The notes: generated by a model not told the origin, from the sequence alone. Positions 13,550-28,409 are shown, counted from the first letter of the stretch. The stretch: DNA of 64,000 nt from Polyangia bacterium (GCA_030430565.1 JAUIKS010000005.1:62001-126000); one strand, 5' to 3'. A program made the numbers and translations.

Positions 13550-14617
13550 TCACGGCGCCGGGCACAGCGCCGCCAGCTCCTCCGGCCAGCTCGCCTCGTA
13601 GCGCACGCGCGCGCCAGAGTCGGAGCCGGAGCCGGAGCCGGAGCCAGAGCCAGGATGCGTCAGCTCGATCGCGCGGGCGTGCAGCGCGTGGCGACCCAGC
13701 CCCAGCTCCTCCTCCAGCTCACCCACCGGGCGCCCGTCCTCGACGACCTCGAGGAAGCGTCGCTCGTCCAGCCCGTAGAGCTTATCGCCCACGACGCCGT
13801 GCCCGATCGCGGCCAGGTGCGCGCGGATCTGGTGCTGCCGCCCCGTCCTCGGCGCGACCGCCACCAGCGTGATCGGCTCCCCGCGAAACCACGCGAAGCT
13901 CAGCGGCCGCAGCTCGGTGATCGCCTCGGCGCCGCCCTGCGCCAGCGGGCGCGGCCCCATCTTGATCCGCACGGCCGAGTCGATGGCTGGCCCCAGGGGC
14001 ATATCGATGACGCGCGCGCGCTCGAGCCGACCGTGGACCAGCGCCCAGTAGCGCTTCGTCACGCTGCGCTCGCGAAACGCCCGCTTCAGCGCCCGCGCGC
14101 TGCCGCCTCGCCGCCCGAGCAGGAGCACGCCCGAGGTCTCGCGGTCGAGCCGATGCGCGAGCTCCCAGCCGTGCCCTTCGCCCAGCCGCGTCCGCAGCAA
14201 GTAGGTCAGCGTGTGCCGGTGATAGCGGGCCGAGGGGTGCACCGGCAGGCCGGCGGGCTTGTCGAGCACGAGCAGGTCCGCGTCCTCATGGATCACGCGG
14301 TAGTCCATCACCACCGGCGGCTCGACCGGCGCGGGCCGCGTGAGCACCAAGCGCTCCCCGGCGAACACCCGGGTCGCCACGCGCCGCAGCACCACCCCCT
14401 CGCGGGCGACCTGTCCTGAGCGCACGATCGTCTGCACGCGGGTCCGGGACAGGCGCGCGATGCGGCTGGAGAGGAAGCGATCGAGGCGAAAGCCGTCCCG
14501 CGCGTCATCGACGACCAACGAGACCTGAATCGTCGCTTCGTCGTCCCCAGGCCCCGCCGCGCTCGGCTCCGCCGGCTCCACCGAGGGACCGCGGGATTTT
14601 TGCGACGTTTCGCTCAA
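13550..14617 (-). CDS. RluA/RluD-family pseudouridine synthase
   Basis: Isomerises uridine to pseudouridine in rRNA or tRNA. An S4-type RNA-binding segment spans about residues 40-95 (FRLDRFLSSRIARLSRTRVQTIVRSG). The catalytic motif HRLDRETSGVLLL contains the active Asp, and the later GRQHQIRAHL element is typical. Between the catalytic domain and the C-terminus there is a Gly-Ser repeat (GSGSGSGSGSDSG) encoded by GCCGGA triplet-pair repeats, which is likely a slippage-prone insert. The exact target position cannot be assigned. The start codon is only 27 bases from the divergently transcribed neighbour. Confidence 0.9.
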   Translation of the reverse strand: MSETSQKSRGPSVEPAEPSAAGPGDDEATIQVSLVVDDARDGFRLDRFLSSRIARLSRTRVQTIVRSGQVAREGVVLRRVATRVFAGERLVLTRPAPVEPPVVMDYRVIHEDADLLVLDKPAGLPVHPSARYHRHTLTYLLRTRLGEGHGWELAHRLDRETSGVLLLGRRGGSARALKRAFRERSVTKRYWALVHGRLERARVIDMPLGPAIDSAVRIKMGPRPLAQGGAEAITELRPLSFAWFRGEPITLVAVAPRTGRQHQIRAHLAAIGHGVVGDKLYGLDERRFLEVVEDGRPVGELEEELGLGRHALHARAIELTHPGSGSGSGSGSDSGARVRYEASWPEELAALCPAP

Positions 14618-14635
14618 TTCTCGGAATGCTATAAC
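14608..14635 (+). promoter_or_regulatory. Candidate promoter (TTTCGC-N16-TATAAC)
   Basis: The -10-like hexamer ends 9 bases before the ATG at 14645, implying a leaderless or nearly leaderless message. It overlaps the start of the divergent pseudouridine synthase gene. Confidence 0.45.
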
Positions 14636-14644
14636 CTACCAATC

Positions 14645-15220
14645 ATGACGTCCGTTTCTTCGCACCAGCCTCCAGAGGAAGAGGGCAGCCCGCTGCCCGC
14701 GCTCCTCGCCGGCGGTGCCATCATCGTGATCTTCGCCCTCATCATCTTCTGGCCCAGCGGCGAGGAAGCCGTCTATCAGGGCCCCAGCGGCGGCGTTAAC
14801 GGCCAGCAGCAGTCCGCGAACCAGGGCTCCAAGCCCAAGGCCAGCCGCCGCACCGCGCAGGTCGAGGCCCGCGAGATGGACCGGCCCGGCGTCCGCTCGG
14901 CGGGCTCCAAGATCAACCCGAAGATCGGCCCGATGGTCTCGGGCATGGCGCCCCCGCCCCCCAAAGAAGAGATCCCCGAGTTCAAGAGCAAGACCGAGGA
15001 GATCACCTACTGGGAGCGCAAGCTCGAGGTCGCCAACCGCATGCTCGCCGGCCGCAAGGTGTTCGTCGACCGCCTCAACCGGATCTCCTCCGAGGCCGAG
15101 GACCCCAGCCAGCGCGAGAACGTCGAGAGCCGCCGCGCGACCGTCGAGCAGAACTACGAGGCAGCACGCGCCAAGGTCAAGGAGATCGAGGACCGGATCG
15201 CCGAGCTGCGCGGCGCCTGA
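14645..15220 (+). CDS. Hypothetical single-pass membrane protein with C-terminal coiled coil
   Basis: 191 residues from the ATG that follows the TATAAC box; an upstream in-frame start exists but lies within the promoter. A membrane helix spans about residues 17-37 (LPALLAGGAIIVIFALIIFW). It is followed by a Gln/Pro/Lys linker and a charged helical region (about 115-190) that looks coiled-coil. No enzymatic motif is seen. Function unknown. Confidence 0.65.
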   Translation: MTSVSSHQPPEEEGSPLPALLAGGAIIVIFALIIFWPSGEEAVYQGPSGGVNGQQQSANQGSKPKASRRTAQVEAREMDRPGVRSAGSKINPKIGPMVSGMAPPPPKEEIPEFKSKTEEITYWERKLEVANRMLAGRKVFVDRLNRISSEAEDPSQRENVESRRATVEQNYEAARAKVKEIEDRIAELRGA

Positions 15221-15239
15221 CGAGCCTGCTGTGTGTTGC

Positions 15240-16022
15240 TCACGTGATCGCGAGCCCGAGCGCGAGCGCGCGGTCGGCTCGGATCGCGGTGTAGTCCGGC
15301 GCGGGGTCGGGCTCCGCGTCGACGCGCCAGGCCGCGATCGGCAGCTGCCCACGGCGCGCGAGCTCGCCGTGTAACAAGGCCTCGGGGCCAGGCTCGCGCG
15401 AGAACCCAAAGGGGTTGCGCGGGCGTCGATCCTTCAGCGCGGGATAGGTCTCGTCATCGGCGGCGATCAGCTCGAGCAGCTCGCCGCCGCGACGCTCCAT
15501 GTGCTCGAGAAACGGCGCCTCAAACGGCCCGACGCGGGCCCGCGCGGGCCCGCCCCGACCGACCCACTTGGCCCAGTCGTAGCCGTAGGTGAAGTCGTGC
15601 ACGTAGCGAAACCGGATCGGCGTCTGCCGCCCGTAGAGCTCGTGCAGCCGGACAATTTTTAAAAAGCGCGCGCGGACGAGCTCCGCCGCCGCCGTTTCCG
15701 TTGCCGTCTCCGCGACGCGCGTCGCCTCGCGGACCACCGCCGCGGCGAGGTAGTCAAAGTCCCAAAACAAGTTCTCGGGGAAGTTGTCGAGCTGCGCGTG
15801 GGCCAGCGCCGACAGCCCCTCGGCCAGCGCGAGGCCGAGCTCACCGTGGGCCTCACAACCTGCCGCCTGCAGCGCGCGCGCGTGCACCTCCTGCAGGCTG
15901 CGGGCCCGCGAGGCGTCGGGGTTGAGGGTCCGCCGCGCCGGGTCGTGACGATCGATCCGCTGATCGGCCTCCGTCAGCGCGTCCCAGCCACGCGCGGCGC
16001 TCGTCATCGAGGCCGCGCTCAC
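15240..16022 (-). CDS. Hypothetical protein coupled to the UbiA prenyltransferase
   Basis: 260 residues when started at a GTG whose last two bases overlap the TGA stop of the upstream UbiA gene (GTGA), a typical sign of translational coupling; the frame stays open much further upstream but that part is a shadow of ubiA. The middle reads FPENLFWDFDYLAAAVVREA and FRYVHDFTYGYDWAKWV, conserved-looking aromatic segments, without a motif that I can name. The tight coupling suggests it serves the same pathway as the prenyltransferase, perhaps as a partner in quinone or isoprenoid metabolism (inference). Confidence 0.6.
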   Translation of the reverse strand: MSAASMTSAARGWDALTEADQRIDRHDPARRTLNPDASRARSLQEVHARALQAAGCEAHGELGLALAEGLSALAHAQLDNFPENLFWDFDYLAAAVVREATRVAETATETAAAELVRARFLKIVRLHELYGRQTPIRFRYVHDFTYGYDWAKWVGRGGPARARVGPFEAPFLEHMERRGGELLELIAADDETYPALKDRRPRNPFGFSREPGPEALLHGELARRGQLPIAAWRVDAEPDPAPDYTAIRADRALALGLAIT

Positions 16023-17029
16023 GGGACACATCCAAACCCGAACACGAAGCCGAACACCGCGGCGTACACCGCCTGCAGATCGAGGCGCGCGACCAGCTCG
16101 AGCAGGACGAAGCCGGCCGCCATCGTCAGCATGCCGCCCCAGCACGCCGAGCGCAGCCACTGCTTGTAGCGGGCGATCGCCGCGAACTGATTGGTCCCGG
16201 ACCGCACGCTGTGGGCCACCAGCTCGCGCCAGCACAGCAGCATCACCACGACCGCCGGCGTGGCGATGATCGGCGGCAGCAGATCCGGCGCGAGCCGGGA
16301 CGCGAACGACCACAAGAGCGCCGCCGCGATCACCAAGTTCTCGACCGCCGCGCGCGCGGCCTGGTTGCCGTACTCCGTCACGTAGGTGACCTTGCCGCCG
16401 CGACGATCGCTCTGCTCATCCGAGAGGCCGCTGGCGATCGCGCCCGCGAGCGCCAACATCCACAGGCCCGGCAGCACCGCGAGCAGCGGCTCTGGCGCCA
16501 CGTCCCCGCTCTGCGCGTAGGCGTTGAACCACGGGATCGCCAGGCCCACCCCCGTCATCTCGAGGAACTCGCCGCCGCCGCGGTAGTTCATCCGAAGCGG
16601 CGGGAACGAGTAGGACCAAAACAGCGTCACGCAGACCACGGCCCCCAGCATCAAGCCGGAGCGACCCAGCGCGAGTTCACCACACAGCCCGATCGCGATC
16701 GCCATCACCGCGGCGCCGACCCCCGCCATCCACAGGCTCTGGGCGTGCAGGACCCCGTCGGGGATCGTCTTCGGGGAGCCCCCGGTCGGGAACATCCGCC
16801 GCTTGAGCGTGTCGACCTCGACATCGCCCCAGTCGTTCAGCAAGACGATGTAGACCAGCTGACAGAGCGTGAAGCCGAGCCCCAGCGCGAGCCCACCCCA
16901 GCTGATCCCGTCGACCGCGACCGCGCCGAGCACCTGGCCGAGCAGGGCCGGGACAAGCAGTTTCGGCCAGCTCGCGAGCTTCAACGCGTACAGCCAGCGC
17001 TGGGGTAAGGGGCGCAGGGCGGGATGCAC
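16019..17029 (-). CDS. UbiA-family prenyltransferase
   Basis: An integral membrane aromatic prenyltransferase, 336 residues with about 8-9 hydrophobic helices. Both Asp-rich diphosphate-binding motifs are present: NDWGDVEVD near residue 65 and a DEQSD stretch near 203. The substrate is unclear; ubiquinone/menaquinone, heme O, chlorophyll-type and digeranylgeranylglyceryl members share the same motifs. It is the first gene of a two-gene operon with the coupled hypothetical gene and is divergent from the amidohydrolase pair. Confidence 0.87.
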   Translation of the reverse strand: MHPALRPLPQRWLYALKLASWPKLLVPALLGQVLGAVAVDGISWGGLALGLGFTLCQLVYIVLLNDWGDVEVDTLKRRMFPTGGSPKTIPDGVLHAQSLWMAGVGAAVMAIAIGLCGELALGRSGLMLGAVVCVTLFWSYSFPPLRMNYRGGGEFLEMTGVGLAIPWFNAYAQSGDVAPEPLLAVLPGLWMLALAGAIASGLSDEQSDRRGGKVTYVTEYGNQAARAAVENLVIAAALLWSFASRLAPDLLPPIIATPAVVVMLLCWRELVAHSVRSGTNQFAAIARYKQWLRSACWGGMLTMAAGFVLLELVARLDLQAVYAAVFGFVFGFGCVP

Positions 17030-17230
17030 ATCGGGGATGATGCATCAAACCACCGCGGCGTGCATCCGCCGACCCCGCGCCCGGCGCGCTGACGCCTTTC
17101 CGCGGCGCGCGATCGCGAATCACTGAGACGCGTCGATTCTCGAAATCGAACGAGCGCCCGTCTCCACCTCGATAATTCACGTTCGCCCGCGGACTTGCGA
17201 GCACCGTCATCACCGGCGTAGCGTCGCTGC

Positions 17231-18855
<1,625 letters not shown>

Positions 18856-18859
<4 letters not shown>

Positions 18860-20421
18860 TGATCCTCGTCCATCGACCCAACCCCACGCTGAGCCTCGCT
18901 CGCCCGGCGGCGACCCTCGGCCTCCTCCTCGGCCTCGGTCTCACGCTCTCGCCGGTCACCGTCGACGCCGCGCCCGCGCCGACCACCACCCGGCCCCCCG
19001 CGACGACCTCGCCCCCCGCGACCGCGAAGCCGGTCACAAAACCCGCGACAAAACCCGCGACAACACCCGCGACAACACCCGCGACAACGCCCGCGACAAA
19101 ACCCGCGACAACACCCGCGACACGTCGTCGGCCGCGTCCACGCGCCCGCCCGCGCGCCGTCCGACCGACCACTCCCACCGCCCCCCGCAGCACCGGCGGC
19201 GCCGCCGTCTACAAGGGCACCGCCGAACGAATCTTCCTCGTCGGCGGCGACCTACACACCGGCGACGGCACGGTCATCCGCGACAGCATCGTCGAGCTCA
19301 ACGGCACCTTCGGCACGATCTCCAGCGGAGGCTCCCGGGCCTCGCTCCAGGGCGCCAAGGTCATCGACGTCACCGGCAAGCAGCTCACCCCCGGCTTCAT
19401 CGCCGCCGACACCAACCTCGGCCTCGTCGAGATCGGCCTTGAACAGAGCACCCGCGACGACAGCCGGACGAGCGGCGACCCGACCCTCGACCTCATCCGC
19501 GCCGCCCACGACGCCGCCCTCGCGATCCACGAAGACTCCAGCCTGATCCAGATCCAGGCCATCGAGGGCGTCACCTCCGCCGCCGTCGCCCCCAACGGCG
19601 GCCTGATCTCCGGGCAAGTCGCCTGGATCGACCTCCTGTTCGCCGACGCCGCCCTCGTCCACAAAGCCCGGATCGCCGTCGACGCCAACCTCGGCCGCGT
19701 CTACGGCGGCTCGCGCTCCGCCGCCCTCAGCAAGCTCTCCGAGACCCTCAGCGACGCCCGCCTCTACCAGACGCGCAAGCCCGCCTACGAGCGCGGCGAC
19801 TCGCGGCAGCTCGCCGCCCACCACCTCGACCTCGAGGCGCTCGCGCCCGTCCTGCGCGGCCAGGCCCCCCTCACCATCACCGCCCACCGCGCCTCGGACA
19901 TCCGCGCCGCGCTCGAATTGGCCCAGCGCTACAACATCAAGATCGCGATCATCGGCGGCACCGAGGCCTGGAAAGCAGCCGACGCGCTCGCGCGCGCCCG
20001 CGTCCCCGTCGTCCTCCACCCCACCGAGAACCTCCCCGGCTCGCTCGACAAGCTCGGCGCCCGGCTCGACGCCGCCGCCATGCTCAACGACGCCGGCGTG
20101 ACCGTCGCGATCACCGCCGGCGGCGCCCACAACGTCCGCAACATCCGCCAAGAGGCCGGCATCGCCGCAGCCTACGGGCTCCCCCGGGAGCGCGCGCTCA
20201 CGGCCGCCACCCTCAACGTCGCCCGCGTCTACGGCATGGACCGCGAGTACGGCTCCGTCGCCACCGGAAAGGTCGCCAACATCGTCGTCTGGAGCGGCGA
20301 CCCCCTCGAGCTCTCGAGCCGAGCCGAGCGCGTCTTCATCCGCGGCCGCGCGATCCCGCTGGTCTCCCGCCAGACCCTTCTGCGCGAGCGCTACCGCGAC
20401 CTCAGCCGCTTCAAGCAGTAA
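18856..20421 (+). CDS. Amidohydrolase-fold protein with lost metal ligands, exported
   Basis: 521 residues, paralogous to the preceding gene, starting at a GTG. A signal peptide precedes a KPAT/TPAT repeat linker (about residues 60-90). Aligning the two proteins, the HxH motif of the neighbour (IDTHSHMG) reads IAADTNLG here, so both His are missing; the late metal-binding Asp region (IHSDS) is AITAGGAHN. One conserved His remains (TITAHRAS). The protein is therefore likely catalytically dead or altered and may act as a partner subunit of the active one. The C-terminal VWSGDPLELSSRAERVFI strand typical of the family is kept. Confidence 0.8.
19036..19119. repeat. Seven 12-bp tandem repeats coding a Thr/Pro/Ala/Lys linker
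   Basis: Units follow ACAAMRCCCGCG (ACAAAACCCGCG or ACAACACCCGCG, with one G variant). They encode alternating PATK and PATT and sit between the signal peptide and the amidohydrolase fold. Confidence 0.9.
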
Positions 20422-20422
20422 G

Positions 20423-20450
20423 TTTCACCGCCAGCGCGCGCCGGTATAAA
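20423..20450 (+). promoter_or_regulatory. Candidate promoter of ridA (TTTCAC-N16-TATAAA)
   Basis: TATAAA ends 8 bases before the ATG at 20459, again implying a leaderless message, with the same 16-base spacer as the other two promoters of this type. Confidence 0.5.
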
Positions 20451-20458
20451 TTCTCCCC

Positions 20459-20857
20459 ATGACCAACTCGACCCCTCGCCCGTCCACCGACTCCAGCGGA
20501 CTCGCCGACGGGCCGGTGTTCTCCTGGTACCGCGATCACAACGGCATGATCTACACCTCCGGCCACGCCGCCGTGGACGTCGAGACGCTTAAACTCTCCC
20601 ACGGCTCGCTCGCCGACGAGACGCGAGACGCCTTGAAAAACCTCGAGCGCACCCTCGCCGCCGCCGGCTCGAGCCTCTTCAAGGTCGTCAAGATCACCGC
20701 CTACCTCACCGACATGAACCAATACGCGGCCTTCAACCGCGTCTACCGCGAGTTCTTCCCCGAGAGCGCCGGCAAGGCCCCCGCCCGCACCTGCGTCGAG
20801 GTCCGCCGCCTCCCCTTCAACTTCAAGGTCGAGATCGAGGCCATCGCCCACACCTGA
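20459..20857 (+). CDS. ridA: RidA-family enamine/imine deaminase
   Basis: RidA proteins hydrolyse reactive enamine/imine intermediates from PLP enzymes. The 132-residue length is normal for the YjgF/YER057c/UK114 family. The signature near the C-terminus reads PARTCVEVRRLP, with the Arg that contacts the substrate carboxylate, followed by KVEIEAIA. The neighbour speA is a PLP enzyme on the opposite strand; a functional link is possible but not shown. Confidence 0.92.
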   Translation: MTNSTPRPSTDSSGLADGPVFSWYRDHNGMIYTSGHAAVDVETLKLSHGSLADETRDALKNLERTLAAAGSSLFKVVKITAYLTDMNQYAAFNRVYREFFPESAGKAPARTCVEVRRLPFNFKVEIEAIAHT

Positions 20858-20897
20858 TCCCGCTCTCCGCGCCCTCTCAGCGAGACACGCGATCTTT

Positions 20898-20921
20898 AAA
20901 CATGTCGAAAACGACATGTTT
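20898..20921. terminator. Bidirectional terminator between ridA and speA
   Basis: A perfect 10-bp stem AAACATGTCG with an AAAA loop; the AAA/TTT ends give T tracts on both strands. It separates two convergent genes. Confidence 0.8.
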
Positions 20922-20935
20922 TCCGTGAAGAGAGA

Positions 20936-22933
20936 TCAAGCGTTCGTCAGGTACGGATACGACTGCAAGATCCCCATCGCCCACGCCTGCCCCAGCGTCG
21001 TCTTCCGCCCCAGGTGTCGGTCGCGCAGCGACTTGATCATGCTGTCGACATCGAAGTCCATGGCCGCCAGGACATCTTCACACGTCGCGCCGATCTGGAC
21101 TTCGAAGTGCAGCTTGCTCGTCAGCTCGAAGCGATCGCTGCCCGGCAGCACGATGTCGTCGTCCGGGTGTCGCAGCACCACCTCGTGACAATCACCGAAC
21201 AGGTTGTGCATATTCGCCAGGCTGTCCTGGTACGCCCCCGTCATGAAGAAGCCCAGGAAGTAGCGATCGCCGCGTCCGCGTCGCTCGTGCAGCGGCAGCA
21301 CCGGCAGGTTCTCGTCGGGGTGCGCGAAGGTCCGCACGCAGCCGTCCGAGTCGCACGTGATATCGACCAGCGACGCCGTCACCGTCGGGCGCTCCGTGTG
21401 GCGTGACAGCGGCGCCGCCGGGAACACCTGCGAGATGCTCCAGACATCCGGCAGCGACTGAAAGATCGAGAAGTTCGCCAGGTACTTGCGCTGCGCCAGC
21501 CCCAGGTAATCCGTGATCTCCTCCGGCGGCCGCTTCATGCCGTCCGTGATCTGCTGGACGCGGTTGCGGATCCGGTGAAACAGCCCCTCCGCGCTCGCGC
21601 GATCCTCGATCGAGAGGTGACCGATCGAGAACAGCTGCAGGCACTCATCGCGGTAATCGATCGCGTCGTGGAAGTACTCCTCCACGTTCTTGCGCGAGAT
21701 GTGCTCGAGCGTGTAGCGCAGCTCCGTGACCAGCCGGTGCTCGCCCTCATCGGGCTCGGGGATCGGCAGCAGCTGCCCCTGAACCTCGCGCAGCTCCGCG
21801 ATCGTGACCGCGTGATGGGCGACGATGACGCGCCCGCTCTCGGTCAAGATCGTCGGCTGACTCGCGCCGGTCTCGTCGCACACCTCGCTGACCTCGAACA
21901 CGACCTGCGACGCGTACTCCTCGAGCGTGTAGTTCGCCGACGACGGGTACGAGGTCCGGCTGCCGTCGTAGTCGACCCCGATCCCGCCGCCCAGGTCGAG
22001 CAGGCGCAGCGACGGGCAGTAGTGCTGCAGGGCCGCGTACACGCGCGCCGCCTCGCGCACCGCCTTCTTGATGCGCTTGATCTGGGTGATCTGCGAGCCG
22101 ATGTGAAAATGCAGCAGCGAGAGCATCCCGCCGAGGTTGGCGTCCTCGAGCTCGCGCACCACCGCGAGCAGCTCATCGGTCATCAGCCCGAACTTCGACG
22201 ACTCGCCGCCCGAGCTCGACCAGCGCCCGCTGCCGCGGCTGTAGAGCTTGGCCCGCACGCCCACCTCGGGGAACGCGCGCCAGTCATTCTCGGCGTAGAC
22301 ATCGAGGTAGCGGCGGATCTCGCGGGTGCTCTCCATCACCAGGATCACCCGGTGCCCCAGCTCGGCGGCGTGAAACGCCATGCGGATGAACTCGCGGTCT
22401 TTGAAGCCGTTGCACACCAGCGGGCTGTCGGGCGCGACCGGCTGCGCCATGGCGATCAGCAGCTCGGGCTTGCTGCCCGCCTCGAGCCCGTACTTGTTCG
22501 CCTCCCGCGCCTTGACGACCGTATCGACGACCGAGCGCCGCTGGTTGACCTTGAGCGGGTACAGCCCGATGTGCCCGCCCGTGAAGCCGTTCTCCTCACA
22601 CGCCGCGTCGAAGGCCCGGCGCAGGCGCATGATCTGCTCCTCGATCATCGACGGGAAGCGGACCACGATGGGCGTGTTGACGCCGCGCGCGCCGAGCATC
22701 TCCGCCAGCTGCTGAAGATCGATCTTCGGGTACCCCGGCGCCTTAAACAGCAAATGTCCCTCGCGCGAGGCCGTCAGGAAGCGTCGCCCCCAGCGATCGA
22801 TCCCGTAGCGCTGCAGCGAGTGCTCGATCGCGCGGCGCGCTCGCTCCTTCACGCTGTCATCGAGCTTGCGGTCCGCGTCGGCGCCGTCGGGCGCGGGGTC
22901 GTGGGAGCGGTTGATCGGCGTAACGGTTGACAT
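20936..22933 (-). CDS. speA: Biosynthetic arginine decarboxylase
   Basis: A PLP-dependent, alanine-racemase-fold enzyme converting arginine to agmatine, the first step of the agmatine route to putrescine. 665 residues match SpeA (about 630-660). The PLP lysine lies in GLYPLKVNQ, the Gly-rich phosphate-binding stretch in DLGGGIGVDYDG, and the C-terminal catalytic Cys region in VDITCDSDG. The start is supported by the conserved GYPKIDLQQL near residue 77. A deoxyhypusine-synthase-like gene lies about 2 kb away, a possible further polyamine link. Confidence 0.95.
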   Translation of the reverse strand: MSTVTPINRSHDPAPDGADADRKLDDSVKERARRAIEHSLQRYGIDRWGRRFLTASREGHLLFKAPGYPKIDLQQLAEMLGARGVNTPIVVRFPSMIEEQIMRLRRAFDAACEENGFTGGHIGLYPLKVNQRRSVVDTVVKAREANKYGLEAGSKPELLIAMAQPVAPDSPLVCNGFKDREFIRMAFHAAELGHRVILVMESTREIRRYLDVYAENDWRAFPEVGVRAKLYSRGSGRWSSSGGESSKFGLMTDELLAVVRELEDANLGGMLSLLHFHIGSQITQIKRIKKAVREAARVYAALQHYCPSLRLLDLGGGIGVDYDGSRTSYPSSANYTLEEYASQVVFEVSEVCDETGASQPTILTESGRVIVAHHAVTIAELREVQGQLLPIPEPDEGEHRLVTELRYTLEHISRKNVEEYFHDAIDYRDECLQLFSIGHLSIEDRASAEGLFHRIRNRVQQITDGMKRPPEEITDYLGLAQRKYLANFSIFQSLPDVWSISQVFPAAPLSRHTERPTVTASLVDITCDSDGCVRTFAHPDENLPVLPLHERRGRGDRYFLGFFMTGAYQDSLANMHNLFGDCHEVVLRHPDDDIVLPGSDRFELTSKLHFEVQIGATCEDVLAAMDFDVDSMIKSLRDRHLGRKTTLGQAWAMGILQSYPYLTNA

Positions 22934-23188
22934 GCGCGCGGAGCCCTCAGCGGTGAATCAGTGACGCGGCGGCAGGTCACCGCCGCCGCACAATATCCAG
23001 CGCGCCGCCTCCTCGCCACGTGCGAGTGATCGCCTCGGCGTGAGCGAGCCGCGCGCGGGGAACCACTAGCACAACTTGCACACCGCGGCCGGGCGACGCT
23101 ATCGCCTCTCGGCTGATATCCTCCGACCCGCCGAGGGCGCGCGCGGGCGCGACGGCCTCGGCGTCACGACGCACGGACGCACACGACC

Positions 23189-24871
<1,683 letters not shown>

Positions 24872-24885
24872 ACTAGAGCCGATCG

Positions 24886-25878
<993 letters not shown>

Positions 25879-25926
25879 CCGCGCGCGCGCGGTCGAGACG
25901 TCCCTACGGACATCTCAACGTGTCGC

Positions 25927-26445
25927 TCACTTCTTCTTGCTCGACTTCTTCTTTTTCTTCTTGCTGCTCTTCTTGGCCTCGGAGTCGACGTGCGTCTGCA
26001 GCTCGCCCTGGGTCGCGCAGCGGCACGCCGTGACGCCGCCGAACAGCGAGACGCACATCGACGCCATCAGGTTGAGCGTGCTCTCCGGGCAGAAGTAGCC
26101 GATCACCGGCTGACAGATGTCGAGCTTCGCCTGCTCCTTCGCCGTGCACTTGCACTTCTCGGGGTTCGAAAAGCAGCTCTCGCGCATCAGCCGGGGCGGC
26201 GGCGCGCCGGCCTCGCGGTGACGCGGACGCTTGAGCATCTTCTTCGTCTCCCCCTCCGAGTACTTCGAAGTGATCGTGGCGAGATCCGAGGCGGCCGGCG
26301 AGGTCTCCGAGGACGGCGACGCCTCGGCCGCAGGCGCTGACGCTGGCTCCGCGCGCGCCTGCCCCAGCGCGCCCACCAAGAGCAGCGCGCCCGCAGCGAT
26401 CACGACGCCCACAGCTCGACTCGTTCGCTTCCACCGGCTCGACAT
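25927..26445 (-). CDS. Hypothetical secreted Cys-containing protein with Lys-rich tail
   Basis: 172 residues from the ATG that has GGAGG seven bases upstream. A signal peptide (cut near GQARA) is followed by an Ala/Ser/Glu linker, a small domain with seven cysteines (CFSNPEKCKC, ICQPVIGYFC, MC, CRC) and a C-terminal poly-Lys/Ser tail. No family recognised. It converges with the deoxyhypusine-synthase-like gene. Confidence 0.65.
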   Translation of the reverse strand: MSSRWKRTSRAVGVVIAAGALLLVGALGQARAEPASAPAAEASPSSETSPAASDLATITSKYSEGETKKMLKRPRHREAGAPPPRLMRESCFSNPEKCKCTAKEQAKLDICQPVIGYFCPESTLNLMASMCVSLFGGVTACRCATQGELQTHVDSEAKKSSKKKKKKSSKKK

Positions 26446-26572
26446 CGGCAACCTCCGCGCCCGTCACAGACGAGCGAAGGCCAGTATACCGGCGAGAGGC
26501 CCGCCGCATGTGCGAAGACACGCGCGCGCGCACACTTGCGCCCGCGGACCCCGGCGTGCGATGCCGGGCACC

Positions 26573-27403
<831 letters not shown>

Positions 27404-27531
27404 GCGGAGGACGGAGCGGGCGGCGCGAGCGGCGAGCGAGCGCCGTTTCGCGCCCACGCCGAGCTCCGGTCCAGCGTCCGGTCCCGCCACGCTCTGTCAA
27501 CGCCAGGCCGTCCGCGTGCTACCGTATCCTT

Positions 27532-27543
27532 GAACAAATGTTC
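27532..27543. promoter_or_regulatory. Palindrome GAACAAATGTTC, SOS-box-like
   Basis: Matches the core GAAC-N4-GTTC of Gram-positive-type LexA boxes (R-N-R-Y spacer). It lies 75 bases before the gene at 27618. Whether LexA of this organism uses that box is unknown. Confidence 0.3.
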
Positions 27544-27617
27544 GAGATCACCCTGGAGCGCACAAACGCCGTCAGCGGGCGTTCGGCGGCGAATCGTGTA
27601 GTCTAGGATCGTAGCTC

Positions 27618-28409
27618 ATGTCTCGCCTGAGACCGACCAAAGGACGCCGAGTCCTGCGCAACCTTCGTCGTCACGCCCGTGAGGGGCAGCCGACGGAAGC
27701 CGCGCGCGAGCCGAGCGCCGCGCTCGTCCCCACGACTCCGTCCTACGCCGCGTCGCGCAGCGTCGGCTGGGATCAATCCGCGCCCCCGACCGCGCTCGCG
27801 ATCCCCGAGCATCCAGCGGCGACCGGGCTCGATGACCAGATCCTCGCGCTGCTCGCCGACCCGCGCGTCGACTTCCTGACCGTTGAGTCCGTCTCGCGCG
27901 CGCTCAGCATCCCGCTGCAAGACGCCGAGACCGCGCTCACCAGCATGCGTCAAGCCGGCGTGCTGACGGCCGCCGCCGGCGCGGTGACCAGCTACCGCGT
28001 CCCGCTCGACGTGAAGGCCGAGCTCGAGGCCGAGTTCCGCGCCTCCGCGCACGAGCTCGGCGAGCACAACCTCCTCGCCCGGCTCGACAACGAAGAGACC
28101 GCGCTCGCGCCCTTCGAAGAGGAGGAGCCGCGGCTCCCCGCGACCGCCGGCCTGCTCAGCCTGTTCTTGCCCGGCACCGGCCAGCTGCTCAACGGCGACA
28201 TCGGCCGCGCCTCGCTGGTGTTCGCGGTCTGGAGCCTCGCGTGGATCACCCACCTCTCGCCGGTCTGGACCTTCGTCTGCCTCTACGCCGGCGCCGAGGC
28301 GTTCTTCACCGCCAAGATCCGCAGCATGGAGCGCAAGATGCAAGAGGAGCGCATGGCTGCGGGGCCAGGTCCGGATCCGAAGAAGCTGCCCTCGCCGCGC
28401 ATGACCTGA
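27618..28409 (+). CDS. Membrane protein with winged-helix-like N-terminal region
   Basis: 263 residues. Residues about 72-115 (LDDQILALLADPRVDFLTVESVSRAL..) read like a winged-helix segment. The C-terminal part has two hydrophobic helices around LLSLFLPGTGQLLNGDIGRA and WSLAWITHLSPVWTFVCLYAG; the PGTGQ-x-LNG signature resembles TM2-type domains. It ends with a charged cytoplasmic tail. Function unknown. Confidence 0.65.
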   Translation: MSRLRPTKGRRVLRNLRRHAREGQPTEAAREPSAALVPTTPSYAASRSVGWDQSAPPTALAIPEHPAATGLDDQILALLADPRVDFLTVESVSRALSIPLQDAETALTSMRQAGVLTAAAGAVTSYRVPLDVKAELEAEFRASAHELGEHNLLARLDNEETALAPFEEEEPRLPATAGLLSLFLPGTGQLLNGDIGRASLVFAVWSLAWITHLSPVWTFVCLYAGAEAFFTAKIRSMERKMQEERMAAGPGPDPKKLPSPRMT

